NCBI GenBank assembly: GCA_021832495.1
Contig: JAKBKR010000005.1
Location: 1-21,699, forward strand
Direction of reading: 5' to 3'
DNA length: 21,699 nucleotides
Source: a bacterium
GTDB taxonomy: Archaea; Thermoplasmatota; Thermoplasmata; Lutacidiplasmatales; UBA184
Part shown: one piece after another, positions 6,553 through 16,000 of the stretch
Position numbering within the stretch: position 1 is the stretch's first letter
How the letters are laid out: each line of letters begins with the position of its first letter
Translations under genes and position numbers: made by a program
Notes under the pieces: generated by a model
Told to the model about the DNA's origin: nothing
Databases searched by the model: none
The model's input: the letters and a program-made list of their open reading frames with translations, nothing else

Positions 6553-7040
6553 TGAGCACCAACTCCGTAGCGGGGTTGACTCCTGCTCAAATTGCCACCC
6601 TTGCCTTGTTAGAGGCACCTGACAAGTCGGGAAGGCAGAAGGCACCGATTCCCGGGAGAATCCATTTGGTGAAAGAGATCTTCGCAGTCCACTCTACCGA
6701 CTTGGGCAAACGGTTACTTCCGGACCTAAGATTCGAGCCGGATAACTTCGGCCCGTTCGATGAAACGGTGTTTGCTGCACTAGATGAACTAACTGACCTT
6801 GGCCTGGTAGAGACAGTCGCGACGGCGGGTCGCGGGGAAATTCGCTTGACAGCAAAGGGGGAAGCCTTCGCGGACCCAATGTGGGGCCGCATGAAAGCAG
6901 ACGTGCAGGGCCTCATCACCTATGTCAAGGTGAACTACAACCACCGGTCTTCCAATTCAGTACTTCATGAGATTTACTCTGCCTTCCCAGAGATGACCCG
7001 TAACTCGATTTCTCCAGTAGCCCAAAAGTACCGCCGTTAG
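6549..7040 (+). CDS. YwgA-like winged-helix protein
   Basis: The 163-residue product reads like the YwgA-type family of phage- and defence-associated proteins. It has an N-terminal helix (TPAQIATLALLEAP), a GRIHLVKEIFAV segment, the characteristic FEPDNFGPFDETVFAALDEL block (about 62-81), and a wing ending in REIRLTAKGEAF-like text (EIRLTAKGEAF). Such proteins may bind DNA or act as toxin-neutralising partners; no catalytic residues are evident. ATG at 6549 overlaps the preceding TGA; a second ATG follows at 6552. A run of eight G at 6541-6548 directly before the start could serve as a ribosome site and is also a slippage-prone homopolymer. The next gene is a PIN nuclease, so a regulator/toxin pair is plausible but unproven. 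Confidence 0.7.
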   Translation: MMSTNSVAGLTPAQIATLALLEAPDKSGRQKAPIPGRIHLVKEIFAVHSTDLGKRLLPDLRFEPDNFGPFDETVFAALDELTDLGLVETVATAGRGEIRLTAKGEAFADPMWGRMKADVQGLITYVKVNYNHRSSNSVLHEIYSAFPEMTRNSISPVAQKYRR

Positions 7041-7049
7041 GAGCAAGGA

Positions 7050-7538
7050 TTGCCGCCTGTGTTTACCGACTCGTGTTTCCTCATTGGCCTCGCCGACAGG
7101 AATGACCAGTACCATGGTCGTGCCGAGGAGGTCATGGGAGAGTTCCGGAAACGTTCTCTCGGGTTCGAATCGTTCGTACTCACGGACTTTATGGCCGTTG
7201 AAGTGTTCCACAGATTGCAAGACAAGGTGGGCTATGATCGGGCAAAGGAGTATCATCGGAAAGTTACGCTCGAGTGCAAGATTTACCCTGTTACCCGCCA
7301 AACGATAGACAAGGCTATCTCGGCAAAGCTCGCACCATTTGTCAGTGCAAGGCGCGCCTCACCCCCCATTGGCCTCGCCGATGCGACAAACCTCGTGGTT
7401 ATGGACAGTCACAACATCAGAAGAATAGCTTCTTTCGATGGCGGTTATGACCGATACTCAAACGTCAGACGCATTCATGATGGCGACTCCGCCCGCAATG
7501 CATTGGACCTTCTTGCCAGGTTCCAAAGAAAGCGTTGA
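7050..7538 (+). CDS. PIN-domain nuclease (VapC-like)
   Basis: The 162-residue product has the acidic residues of PIN-domain metal-dependent RNases in the expected order: Asp7 in FTDSCFLIGLAD, Glu51 in TDFMAVEVFHRL, Asp111 in IGLADATNLVVM and Asp130 in IASFDGGYD. These coordinate Mg/Mn for RNA cleavage. The TTG start at 7050 is supported by GGAG and AAGGA just upstream; GTG at 7059 is possible but would drop the first residues before Asp7. It lies nine bases after the YwgA-like gene and within the same transcript. No conventional VapB antitoxin is present, so either the YwgA-like protein is the partner or the PIN protein is an effector triggered by other cassette proteins. Confidence 0.85.
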   Translation: MPPVFTDSCFLIGLADRNDQYHGRAEEVMGEFRKRSLGFESFVLTDFMAVEVFHRLQDKVGYDRAKEYHRKVTLECKIYPVTRQTIDKAISAKLAPFVSARRASPPIGLADATNLVVMDSHNIRRIASFDGGYDRYSNVRRIHDGDSARNALDLLARFQRKR

Positions 7539-7623
7539 TGGTCGGTTCAACCCTGGCTCACTTCTCGGAACGTTAGAGATTTGACCAGCGGCCAGTGTGC
7601 AAATAGGTGTGGGCCCATAGAAC

Positions 7624-7664
7624 CATATAGACTCCATCTCATGTCTCCGATAGGTCATGGAGGG
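7624..7664 (+). promoter_or_regulatory. Promoter and ribosome site of the ATPase gene
   Basis: CATATAG at 7624-7630 is a weak TATA box about 40 bases before the ATG at 7667. GGAGGG at 7659-7664 is a strong ribosome site with short spacing. With the 128-base gap after the PIN gene, this suggests the ATPase/partner pair has its own promoter. Confidence 0.45.
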
Positions 7665-7666
7665 AC

Positions 7667-9988
7667 ATGGAGAAGGACGTGGCTGGGGATGAAATTCTTC
7701 CAGAAGCAGATCGTTATTCCCCCGACGTCGCCGAACGACTCTTCGTGAGGAGTCCGAAAGGGTACCCATCTCTCGCTCGCAGCGCTCTTGTTGTGGGTTG
7801 TAGAGGTGTCGGCAAGACAATGTTGCTCAAGTCGCTTCAATCCGAACTCAAGAAGGACCCGAAGTGGCTGCCACTCTACATCCCCCTAGAACAATGGACA
7901 AGTCGTATTTCCACTGCGTCTTACACCGACAATCCCACGTACAGTTCCTCTCGTGTCGCGGACTTTCAGGCATCGGCCAGACTCATGCTTGGAATGGCCT
8001 TCTTTGCCACCCTGGTATCAGAGGACATATCTCTGGAACCCTTCCTTCTGAAAGAGTTACCCGATAGCTACCGTGTGCTGATAGATGGCAAGGTTGAGTC
8101 CATCAGGGATGTCGTCGCTCACCTGGCATGCAAGGTAGGGAAAACGCTGGAAGGGAATGAAGCGGCCTCCATGAACCCGAGTAGTCTCCCAATCATGGAT
8201 GAGGTCATTTCTCCAGTGGCTGAACGATTCCGGCGTGAACACAACCGAAGCCTGGTGATTCTGGTAGATCAGCTCGAGCGGGTATCTCATCTGCTTCAGC
8301 AAGACATTGCATCCTTGCTTCGACGTGGATCGCCCTATCTCGCAGTTGTTGCCATCAGACCGCACCCCTTCAACCCTATTTCCTGGTCCCTCCCCAGTGG
8401 CACGAAAGCTACGGACACCTATGATAGAGTCAACCTCGACATGAGGGGGGAGCCCGAGGCTTGGCTGCGTTTCCAGAATGACATCGTGAACAAGCTGCCG
8501 GTCTCCGACGAGGTGAAGTCGACTCTGGGGAGTTATCAACCAGGACTTGCCCGAGCTACGCTAAGGGTGAGGCCAATAATTGAACTCGCGCGGTTCTTGG
8601 TCAAGGACTTGCCCGCTATCCGCAACCCGGACGAAGCCTTCCTGGAGTCGCTACGCAAGGTCATCGTTCAAGAGAAGGAGCACGCTGAGGATACCTTTGC
8701 ATCTATGGGGGCCGACCCTAGACAAGTTCTCAAGGAGTGGAGGGTAATCGTCGCCAAGGGGATCGACGAAAAGGGTGGGAGGAGCAGGCTTGTTGGATTC
8801 AGGCCGTACAGCAAGACAAGCCTCTCCTTGAGGAACTCCTCAGACCGGTTTCTGAGAGAGAGCATCCGGTCAGGGGTGCTTTTTTCCCCTGACCCATGGA
8901 TGCCCGATGAATTGTCCAGTGAATTCATAATTTCATCCTTCTTGTCCACTGATGATGCAATAGCATTCAGGGACGGTCTTCGGAACTTCGATGGAGAGGT
9001 GAGCTACTCTCCCGTTCACTTCAAACAGATAGACAGATGGGCACGACCACGCGCTGGTGGCAGGCGCAAACAAGAGATGAAGCTCAGAAGCATCTTCCTG
9101 TCTCATTGGCAATCTAAGCCTTCCGAACCTGAGAGACTTCTTGCCGCCCTAAAGTCGGAAGGCGTAACTCGGTTTGCCAATATTGTCGTTGGGAAACCAC
9201 ACGGAAGCCCGCAGTTCTCCGAAGACATCTTTGATAGGGTCAAGGAGTCAGACATGGTTGTCGCTGATGTGTCCACTCCACGGCGTGATATTTTTGTCGA
9301 GGTAGGTTGGGCAATTGCTCGATTCATTCCAGTCCTCTTTGTGACAGAGAAGAATAGTGGCCATTCGAACGTCCCGGATTGGTTGTCCGAAAGACAGATA
9401 CAAAGGTGGACAAGCCCTGAGGGGATGGCTAGTATCGTGAAGTACATCGGGACAACTCTAGACGCACTACCTGGCACGGGCTCATCCGCAATGCGAATCC
9501 AGACATGGCGGCTTGCAGCTCACAATCTTGACAACATGGACAGGATTCCCGATCCTAAAAAGGTGGCCGTGTTTCATCCCTTGTCCATGAAGCAACAGCT
9601 TGGAAGACTCAAGACTACGGCATCGGAATTGAACATGGACTTCGATCCCATAGAGACCGACGCAAGGAAGCCAAGCCTATTGTATGAATGTATCATAACT
9701 GCGAGGGAGGCGGGGACTGCCGTTGTGGTTTTTGACGGAACCGACGGGGACTTCTTGGGATGCGTTGCAGCTGGTCTTATCTCGGCGCGGAGACAGGCGA
9801 AGAGCGCCGGAACCACCTACAATAGAGACCTCTACCTAATCAGTCTGACCGAACGCAATGGGATTCTTCCATCTCTCGTTTCCAGACGGTTTGGAACCGT
9901 GATCCCTAACGACTTGGATGATCTCAATTCCAAACTGCATGAACACCTCAACGTCCTCAACAGGACCGTCATTTCGAGGAAAAGGTGA
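7667..9988 (+). CDS. P-loop ATPase fused to two deoxyribosyltransferase/TIR-like domains
   Basis: The 773-residue product has three parts. Residues 1-460 form an ORC/STAND-like ATPase with Walker A GCRGVGKT (44-51), Walker B LVILVDQLERV (Asp201) and a sensor-like VVAIRPHP (228-234). Residues 473-600 form a Rossmann-like domain beginning SIFLSHWQ with ESDMVVADVSTPRRDIFVEV then GWAIA (527-551). This is the signature of the nucleoside deoxyribosyltransferase/TIR superfamily, and Glu545 is in the place of the catalytic Glu. Residues 632-755 look like a second copy (KVAVFHPLS, GTAVVVFDGTDGDFLGCVAAG) in which Gly replaces that Glu, so it is probably inactive and may bind ligand. ATPase-TIR proteins act as NAD-depleting abortive-infection sensors; that role is inferred here. 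The next gene follows after three bases. Confidence 0.82.
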   Translation: MEKDVAGDEILPEADRYSPDVAERLFVRSPKGYPSLARSALVVGCRGVGKTMLLKSLQSELKKDPKWLPLYIPLEQWTSRISTASYTDNPTYSSSRVADFQASARLMLGMAFFATLVSEDISLEPFLLKELPDSYRVLIDGKVESIRDVVAHLACKVGKTLEGNEAASMNPSSLPIMDEVISPVAERFRREHNRSLVILVDQLERVSHLLQQDIASLLRRGSPYLAVVAIRPHPFNPISWSLPSGTKATDTYDRVNLDMRGEPEAWLRFQNDIVNKLPVSDEVKSTLGSYQPGLARATLRVRPIIELARFLVKDLPAIRNPDEAFLESLRKVIVQEKEHAEDTFASMGADPRQVLKEWRVIVAKGIDEKGGRSRLVGFRPYSKTSLSLRNSSDRFLRESIRSGVLFSPDPWMPDELSSEFIISSFLSTDDAIAFRDGLRNFDGEVSYSPVHFKQIDRWARPRAGGRRKQEMKLRSIFLSHWQSKPSEPERLLAALKSEGVTRFANIVVGKPHGSPQFSEDIFDRVKESDMVVADVSTPRRDIFVEVGWAIARFIPVLFVTEKNSGHSNVPDWLSERQIQRWTSPEGMASIVKYIGTTLDALPGTGSSAMRIQTWRLAAHNLDNMDRIPDPKKVAVFHPLSMKQQLGRLKTTASELNMDFDPIETDARKPSLLYECIITAREAGTAVVVFDGTDGDFLGCVAAGLISARRQAKSAGTTYNRDLYLISLTERNGILPSLVSRRFGTVIPNDLDDLNSKLHEHLNVLNRTVISRKR

Positions 9989-9991
9989 GAA

Positions 9992-11011
9992 GTGTCCCTC
10001 GCTCCTGACTTCCAGAAGATTGCCACATATGGTTCTTGGAAGGGGGCCAAGTTCGTCTGGGCTGGCGCCAACAGCTTCGAAGACCGCGCTCTGACATCTT
10101 TGGAAGGGATGTTAGCCCGTGGAGCGATTTGTGAAAAGGCCTACTTGTTGGATTATTCGTCTGCAGTTCACCCTAAGGAAATCGGAGAGGAGAAGAAGCG
10201 ACGGAACCTTGTCAGGGTGCAAGAACTCTCCAGACAAGCAGGATTCGAACTTCAAGTCGTGCCACTTGCACCTTATGTGATGGACCCCGCGCTCTCCACC
10301 TTTCGATTCATCGAAGGCGAAGTGCTCGCCACCTACAGCCCGAATTTCTTCTTGGATCTCTCATGCATGACGAAGATTGACGTTCTGGCCTCAAGCTACT
10401 TCGCCTCCCGTCATCACGGCACCGCCATCTCGATTCTTTACACGATACCAGATCAATACGGTACCCCCGCCGCCGACAAGGTTCAAAGCATTGGTTGGAC
10501 CGAGCCGTTGGTGGCTCCTATCGTCTACGACCCGAGCAACTACTACCCGAGATCATATGGCGTGGTACTGCCGGGTCATGAAGGCAGACGCTTGAAACAG
10601 GCACTGGAAGCGCAAACACCAGAGTACGGAGTCGTGATCCGTACATCCACTGCCTCAGGAGCCGAAGCACCCTTCATTACACAGAGAAACAATTCCTGGC
10701 TCCTGGCAGAGATTCAATCGGGACGCTGGCGGAACTGGAGGGATATCATGTTGGAAGTAACTGAAACCGAGAAAGTCTCGACTTACATGAGGGAGTTGAG
10801 CCTGAAGGCCAGAGCCAATTCGAAACGTCTCTTCATCTATCCATTTGGACCCAAGACGTACATTTTTGTTGTTGGCTACGTTTCTCTTTCCCTCATCCCG
10901 GAACTCGTTTGGTATTCTTATCCCGTACCTCGAAGCTACGACGTCGACTACAGCATGGGCAAAGGTGAAACATATGTTTGTAGTCTTCACGAGGGTGAGA
11001 GGCAGGACTGA
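9992..11011 (+). CDS. Unrecognised Rossmann-like partner of the ATPase-TIR protein
   Basis: The 339-residue product has no signal peptide. Its N-terminal half alternates strands and helices (AKFVWAGANSFEDRAL, KAYLLDYSS, FELQVVPLAPYV, FFLDLSCMTKIDVLASSYFA, ISILYTIPDQYG). The DLSCMTK motif at 122-128 lies where CARF/Can-type ligand-sensing proteins carry a D-L-T-G-G-T-K type loop, so a nucleotide-binding Rossmann fold is a reasonable guess. The C-terminal half shows no motif I know. The GTG start at 9992 is three bases after the ATPase stop, with a GGTGA ribosome site overlapping that stop, so the two proteins are probably made together and may form a complex. It is the last gene before a long hairpin. 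Confidence 0.72.
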   Translation: MSLAPDFQKIATYGSWKGAKFVWAGANSFEDRALTSLEGMLARGAICEKAYLLDYSSAVHPKEIGEEKKRRNLVRVQELSRQAGFELQVVPLAPYVMDPALSTFRFIEGEVLATYSPNFFLDLSCMTKIDVLASSYFASRHHGTAISILYTIPDQYGTPAADKVQSIGWTEPLVAPIVYDPSNYYPRSYGVVLPGHEGRRLKQALEAQTPEYGVVIRTSTASGAEAPFITQRNNSWLLAEIQSGRWRNWRDIMLEVTETEKVSTYMRELSLKARANSKRLFIYPFGPKTYIFVVGYVSLSLIPELVWYSYPVPRSYDVDYSMGKGETYVCSLHEGERQD

Positions 11012-11026
11012 TACGTGCACTATCTG

Positions 11027-11071
11027 GAGTAGAGTAGGAGGCGGGGTTTTCCCCCTCCTCCTACTCTACTC
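11027..11071. terminator. Long intergenic hairpin
   Basis: GAGTAGAGTAGGAGG (11027-11041) pairs perfectly with the complementary arm ending at 11071. After one mismatch the stem continues as GGGG/CCCC around a TTTT loop, giving a stem of about 20 bp. It starts 15 bases after the stop of the last cassette gene. Before the IS arrived it lay about 25 bases from the stop of the convergent giant surface gene, so it could end transcripts from both sides. Archaeal terminators are usually U-tracts rather than hairpins, which makes a hairpin this long notable. Confidence 0.65.
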
Positions 11072-11073
11072 AG
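11069..11073. repeat. Left target-site duplication of the IS
   Basis: CTCAG here is repeated at 13018-13022, directly outside the two inverted ends. The left copy overlaps the foot of the long hairpin. Confidence 0.8.
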
Positions 11074-11218
11074 CTGTACCTGGACAGCCGAGTCCACTCT
11101 TCGGCGTGAAATGAGGTAGTTGCTATATGGTATACCGGGGCCGGTCCATCGCCTGGCACTGAAAACGACCGCCATTGCCCTTCGGTGACCGTTGTCGCTC
11201 GTGCCTTACCGATCGCGC

Positions 11219-11225
11219 TATATAC
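11219..11225 (+). promoter_or_regulatory. TATA box of the transposase gene
   Basis: TATATACT-type sequence lies about 34 bases before the ATG at 11256. It supports that start over the upstream in-frame codon at 11175. Confidence 0.55.
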
Positions 11226-11255
11226 TTCGTCGCCTCTCCTCTTGTTGTCGTTGCT

Positions 11256-12941
11256 ATGAGTTGGGCATTCGAGTACCACGCCCACGGCGGGCGCCGCTAC
11301 CTCTATGCCGTCGAGAAGCGGCGCACCCCGAAGGGCCCCCGCAACACCCGCTACGTCTACCTCGGCACCGCCGAGTCCCTCCTGAAACGCCTCGCCACCC
11401 CGGGAAAGCCCCTCAAGTCCTTCGAGTTCGGCAAGTTGGGAGCCCTAGTCCATGCCGCCCAGGAGACGGGACTCCTCGAGGCCCTCCGTCGCCACGCTCC
11501 CCGAGGCTACTTCGACGGCTATTCCGTCGAGAACGTCCTCTTCCTCCAGACGGCCGCCCGCGTGGAGAAGCCCATGAGCCGGGAGGCGATGGCTGCGTGG
11601 CTCTCCGATTCCGTCCTCCCCTCCATCCTCCCCGCCACCGGCCATCCCTCCTCCCGCACCCTCCGCCGCTACCTCAAACGCCTCTACGGGGCGGGGGAAG
11701 GACCGAAGCGGGGAGAGGGGCTCCTCTCCCGCGCGGTCATCCACCGCATCGAGGCTCAGGTCTTTCAGACCCTCCTGCAGAAGGGGATTAATCCTCGCTG
11801 GATGCTCTTCGACACCACCAACTTCTTTGCCGACCACCAGGGGGGGCGACTGATGAGGAGAGCCCACTCCAAGCAAAAACGCTACGACAAGCTCCATGCA
11901 GGACTGGGGTTGGTCACCCTGGGAGACCTGCCGGTCCTATCGGAGGTGTATCCGGCGAACGAGGGGGATGCCAAGGTCTTTGCCCGGGTCTTTGACTCCT
12001 TGGTGAAGCGGCTGGTGGACCTGGAGGTGGCCACTGACCGGTTGATCATGGTCTTCGACCGGGGAATCAACTCGAAGGACAACTTCGAGAAGGTGCGGGA
12101 GGCCATGCATGTCATCGCCGCTCTCAACCGGCAGCAAGCGCAGAGGCTCTTCCGGACCCCCTTGGAAGAGTTCGAGGAGATGGGGAAGGATTCCGAGGGG
12201 AAGACCGTGAAAGGGTTCCCCACCCGTTGGTCGGGGTTCGGACGGGACTGGAGGGTCCTGATCACCTACCGGAAGACCCGGGCGGAGCACGAGGATCGAA
12301 CCTGGAGCGAGATTCGGGCCCGGGTGCTCTCGCAGGTGGAGGTGTGGCGGAAGCACCCCGCCACCAAGGAACAGGCGCTCTGGGCCAAGCTCACCCGGCT
12401 GATCCCCAGGCCCTTCCAAGCGGAGTTCGAGGTCCGGCTGGAGACGGTGAAGGTGCAACGGAAGGGGATGGAGGTTCCGGGCTACCTTCCCGTGGTTCGG
12501 GTCCTTCCGGAGGCGGAGGTGCGGCTGAAGTCTTCCTTTGGGAAGACGGCGATCATCACCGACTTGGAAACGCGGGATCTCCCGGACGGGAAATTGGTCG
12601 AGGGTTTCGTCGCAAGGGCCAAGGTGGAAGAGGACTTCAAGTGGCTCAAGGACCGGCATGTGGTATCGGTGAAACCGTTCTGGGTATGGCATGACGCCAC
12701 GGTGGCGGGCCATACGTTCCTGTGCGTGATGGGACTCCTGCTGCTCCGGTATCTGCAGTGGGAGCTGAGGGACCTGGACCTGTCGATGTGGGAGTTGGTG
12801 GAAGGGCTGGAGAAGATTCGGGTGGTGCTGGTGCGAGGGAAGGAGGGCAAGCCGGAGTTGGTGCTGGAGCGCATGAGCCGGGAGGGAGCGCAGCTCTTCA
12901 CCCGACTGAACCTGGGACGATTCATCCCCGGCTCGGGATAA
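11256..12941 (+). CDS. IS1634-family DDE transposase
   Basis: The 561-residue product cuts and joins the IS ends. The acidic triad is visible: Asp186 in RWMLFDTTNFF, Asp268 in LIMVFDRGINS and Glu458/459 in the YREK-like block ARAKVEEDFKWLKDR, followed by a hydrophobic helix (GHTFLCVMGLLLLRYL), all typical of IS4-superfamily transposases. The N-terminal region opens with a beta-rich segment and a helical DNA-binding-like part. The insertion between the second Asp and the Glu (about 190 residues) matches the long IS1634 type. The gene is intact and its base composition is higher in GC than the adjacent cassette. Confidence 0.92.
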   Translation: MSWAFEYHAHGGRRYLYAVEKRRTPKGPRNTRYVYLGTAESLLKRLATPGKPLKSFEFGKLGALVHAAQETGLLEALRRHAPRGYFDGYSVENVLFLQTAARVEKPMSREAMAAWLSDSVLPSILPATGHPSSRTLRRYLKRLYGAGEGPKRGEGLLSRAVIHRIEAQVFQTLLQKGINPRWMLFDTTNFFADHQGGRLMRRAHSKQKRYDKLHAGLGLVTLGDLPVLSEVYPANEGDAKVFARVFDSLVKRLVDLEVATDRLIMVFDRGINSKDNFEKVREAMHVIAALNRQQAQRLFRTPLEEFEEMGKDSEGKTVKGFPTRWSGFGRDWRVLITYRKTRAEHEDRTWSEIRARVLSQVEVWRKHPATKEQALWAKLTRLIPRPFQAEFEVRLETVKVQRKGMEVPGYLPVVRVLPEAEVRLKSSFGKTAIITDLETRDLPDGKLVEGFVARAKVEEDFKWLKDRHVVSVKPFWVWHDATVAGHTFLCVMGLLLLRYLQWELRDLDLSMWELVEGLEKIRVVLVRGKEGKPELVLERMSREGAQLFTRLNLGRFIPGSG

Positions 12942-13002
12942 GGGACGCTACCACTCGCTGTGGCAGGTACAACTACAGCGCCTACGCCGAGAAATCGGTT
13001 AC

Positions 13003-13022
13003 GCTGTCCAAGTACAGCTCAG
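13003..13022. repeat. Right inverted repeat and target duplication of the IS
   Basis: GCTGTCCAAGTACAG (13003-13017) is the inverted partner of 11074-11088 with one mismatch, followed by the target copy CTCAG (13018-13022). Confidence 0.85.
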
Positions 13023-13046
13023 TGCCGTCGAAAACCTGCCATGAGG

Positions 13047-16000
13047 TCAGGTCGTAGGGGAGCGCTTCCCGCGCTTCTTGCTACCGAGTGAGGGAGGGGC
13101 GTTGTCGTCAAGGAACCTCGGGAGAACGCTCTCATCAACCACAATACCCACACTTGAAGCTGCTGGGATTGACGGCATTGCCCTGAAGACCACGTTGCCA
13201 AAATCCCCGAAGTCGGCTCCAGGGTCCCACGCGATTTCGCCCCTCAGGTCGAGGAGGTAGTTCCGAATCTCCCCTTCGCTGAGATTGTAGGGCTTGAGCA
13301 CCTCCCTCAACCTTCTCCCAGTCACGGGGGTCTCGCTGCGGATTGTGGAGAGCAGGGTGTCGGTGATCATCCCCATGCGAGTGAGTTCTTCCCTGGGAAC
13401 CTCGCCTCCAGCTACCGTGTATCTGGTGGTGCCACCGCCCTCGGTCTTCTCAATCGCGTGTGAGGTCGAGAGAATGGACAATTGAGTGAGCACGGTGTCA
13501 GAGCTTGCGCCAGTTTTCGATGCCACTTGATAAACCAGCGCCACCTCCTCCTCGTTGGGGTTCTCCTTCAGGTGGTCCGTGATGGCCTTGGCCACGCTGC
13601 TCTCGGAGGACCCCTCGGTGACAGTGGCCTGCTGACCACCTGACCGGCGTTTCTTCTGCAGTTCTACGAAGGCAAGAATAGCTACCAGGGCGACGACCAC
13701 GGCAACCACAATCAGCATGAACGTGAAGCCCCAGTCCGTTCCTTGGCCACTTGGCCCGGTCGGACCCTTCCCCGACGGCGGGCGACTGAAGTTCAAAGCC
13801 AAAGTGTAGGGCGAGGAGGTCCGGTTGTAGTTGTCAATGACCTGGATGTAGAGCGTTTGGATGGCTGGTCCGGTGAGAGTCAAGTTGGCCACTTTCTCGC
13901 TCATGGAGATCCAAGGCAGCGAGGAAAGGTTGGACGCATTCGTGGAATACCGGTAGCCCGTCACCGTGCCATCGGTGTCGCTGGTCTGCAGTGCAAACTC
14001 GAGTTCGAAATGCCACACGGTCCCATTCGCGGTGGTATTGTGGGATAGGGCGAGCTGCCCGTAGGTCGCGTTGTCGATAGAGGGAGGGAGGGTCCCCAGG
14101 GTCAGCACCTTCGAAACGGCTGTCTCTCCAAGCGCATCGGTCACATTAACCGAAATCTCGTAGGAAGCAGCTTGATGGAAGGTAACAGTCACCTGCGGGA
14201 CGGTCGTGACCTGGTGATTCCCTCCGAGGTTCCATGAGTACGACAATGGGCCGGTCCCACCACTGGCGCAGCTCAAGGAAAACGTGAGTGCGTCTCCTGC
14301 CACCGGGATCCCTGACACGAGCTGGGGCGCACAGGAGGCCATCGGAACGGCATTCACGGTGAGCCTGGTTGTCTCGGAGGCCGTGTGCCCAAACGCATCG
14401 ACCACTGCAGCAGTGATGGAGTAGCTGCCGGACATGGTCCATGTGGCGTCCAGGGCATTCACAGAGCCATTGACCCAACGGTTCCCGCTTGCCGTGGCGA
14501 TGAGCCAGTCGTAGGTGAAGGGAGCCCATCCGCCCGTGGCCGAGGCGGTGGCATTGGCCCACATACCGCTGTCCACGACTGACCGAGTGATGGTCAGCGT
14601 GACCGGGCCCACCATGTCCACAATCACCTTCACCGACAGGGCGAAGGTCGAGAACTGCCCCTCGGAATCATTGATAGTCACCGTCAAGGAGTGGTTTCCA
14701 ATCGATGGCCACGACAAGGAGAGGTTGGTCCAGAGCCCGAAGACCGTCGTCGAGTTGACCGTGGTCCCGTTCAACTTCCAGACGACCAAGTAGGGCCCCA
14801 TGCCGCCTGCGAACGTAAGGTTGAACGAGGCAGTGGTTCCGGAAGGGAGCGTGGTGCTTCCGCTGGATGTGATTCCCGAGATTGAGATTGGGCCATCGAC
14901 TACAGACATGACCTTCACGGCAGGGTCCGCGATCACCTGCACGGAAGTCGATAGGGTCGAGCTTGCCCCGGTTCCGTCAGTGACGGTCACCTTGACCGTG
15001 AAAGACCCTAGGGAAGGCCAGGCGTAGGTCACCCAGGGTTGATTCGCTGTCTTGGTCACCCCGTTGCCGAAGTCCCAGACGAAACTGTAGGTAGTGAGAC
15101 CCCCTGTGAGCTTGGCGGAGATGTTGTCGGTCACTTGGGCGTCGAGGGCGGCCTGGGCCGGGGTGACAGACGTCACGACCACTGGTGCGGTCACGTCCAC
15201 GATGAACCACTCACGAACGGACCCCCCAGATCCTCCCATCGAGTCTCGGACGGTGAAATTCAGGGTATAGGTCCCCACGTGAGCCCACGTGTAGGTTGTT
15301 GAGCAGCTCGTCGTAGAAGAGGACCAGAGGGCAATCGTGCCCGATCCATTCTCGGTCAATGTGCAGGTGTACGGGCTCAATCCGCCAGAGTAGGATCCCT
15401 GGATGGTCGTGGCAGCCCCAACCTCGTTCTGGAGGGTTCCTCCTTGTACCGCTGAGAAGCTTCCCGCTTGGGCGGAAAGGGTGAGAGGCCCAACGTCTGA
15501 GATCACCTGATAAGAGAAGGTCACGAAGAGGCGGGAGTGGAGCCCATCCTTCACTGTCAGGTTGAGTGTATCAGTCCCGTTCCAGTCGGGAATGAAGCTG
15601 CAGGATTCGGTTCCGTAGGATACAACGGTCACCGGACCACAGAGGGTGATGCCCTTGGTGGAATCATTGAGCCACCACTGCACGGGGGGAGCCCCGTGAC
15701 CTTGGTAGAGGGTGAACGTGACATTCGCCTGAGTCCCCTGGTGCACGGCCGGGATAGACGGGATGCTAACGTTGATTGGCCAGTAGACGCTCTCATTGAA
15801 CCGAAGCGTAGAGACCCAGCCAGTAAAGTCGCTGATGTTGGTAGCCACCACGTAAGTCCCCGCTGCACCGTACGGCTGGTAGTCTGGCAATAGGAGGGAG
15901 CTACCTCCCAGTCCACCCACACACCCAGCGGGCCACGCAGGGGGTGCGTCTATGCAATTGGAGTAGGGGGCGATTCCTCCAGTGAAGTTAATTTCTAAGG

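Larger units (their letters stand above)
11074..13017 (+). mobile_element. Complete IS1634-like insertion sequence (1944 bp)
   Basis: The left end CTGTACCTGGACAGC (11074-11088) and the right end, CTGTACTTGGACAGC on the opposite strand (13003-13017), match at 14 of 15 positions. They are flanked by 5-bp direct repeats CTCAG. The single full-length transposase gene has an intact DDE triad. Length, ends and duplication size agree with the IS1634 family of the IS4 superfamily. Near-identical ends and an open frame suggest a recent and possibly active insertion. Confidence 0.88.

Noticed and set aside
11027..11071. Hairpin as one end of the insertion sequence
   Set aside because: The true ends are the CTGTAC repeats with CTCAG target copies; the hairpin lies outside the IS apart from the shared target bases.
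11937..12713. 258-residue frame antisense to the transposase
   Set aside because: It is a shadow of the DDE transposase gene; no promoter or family signal.
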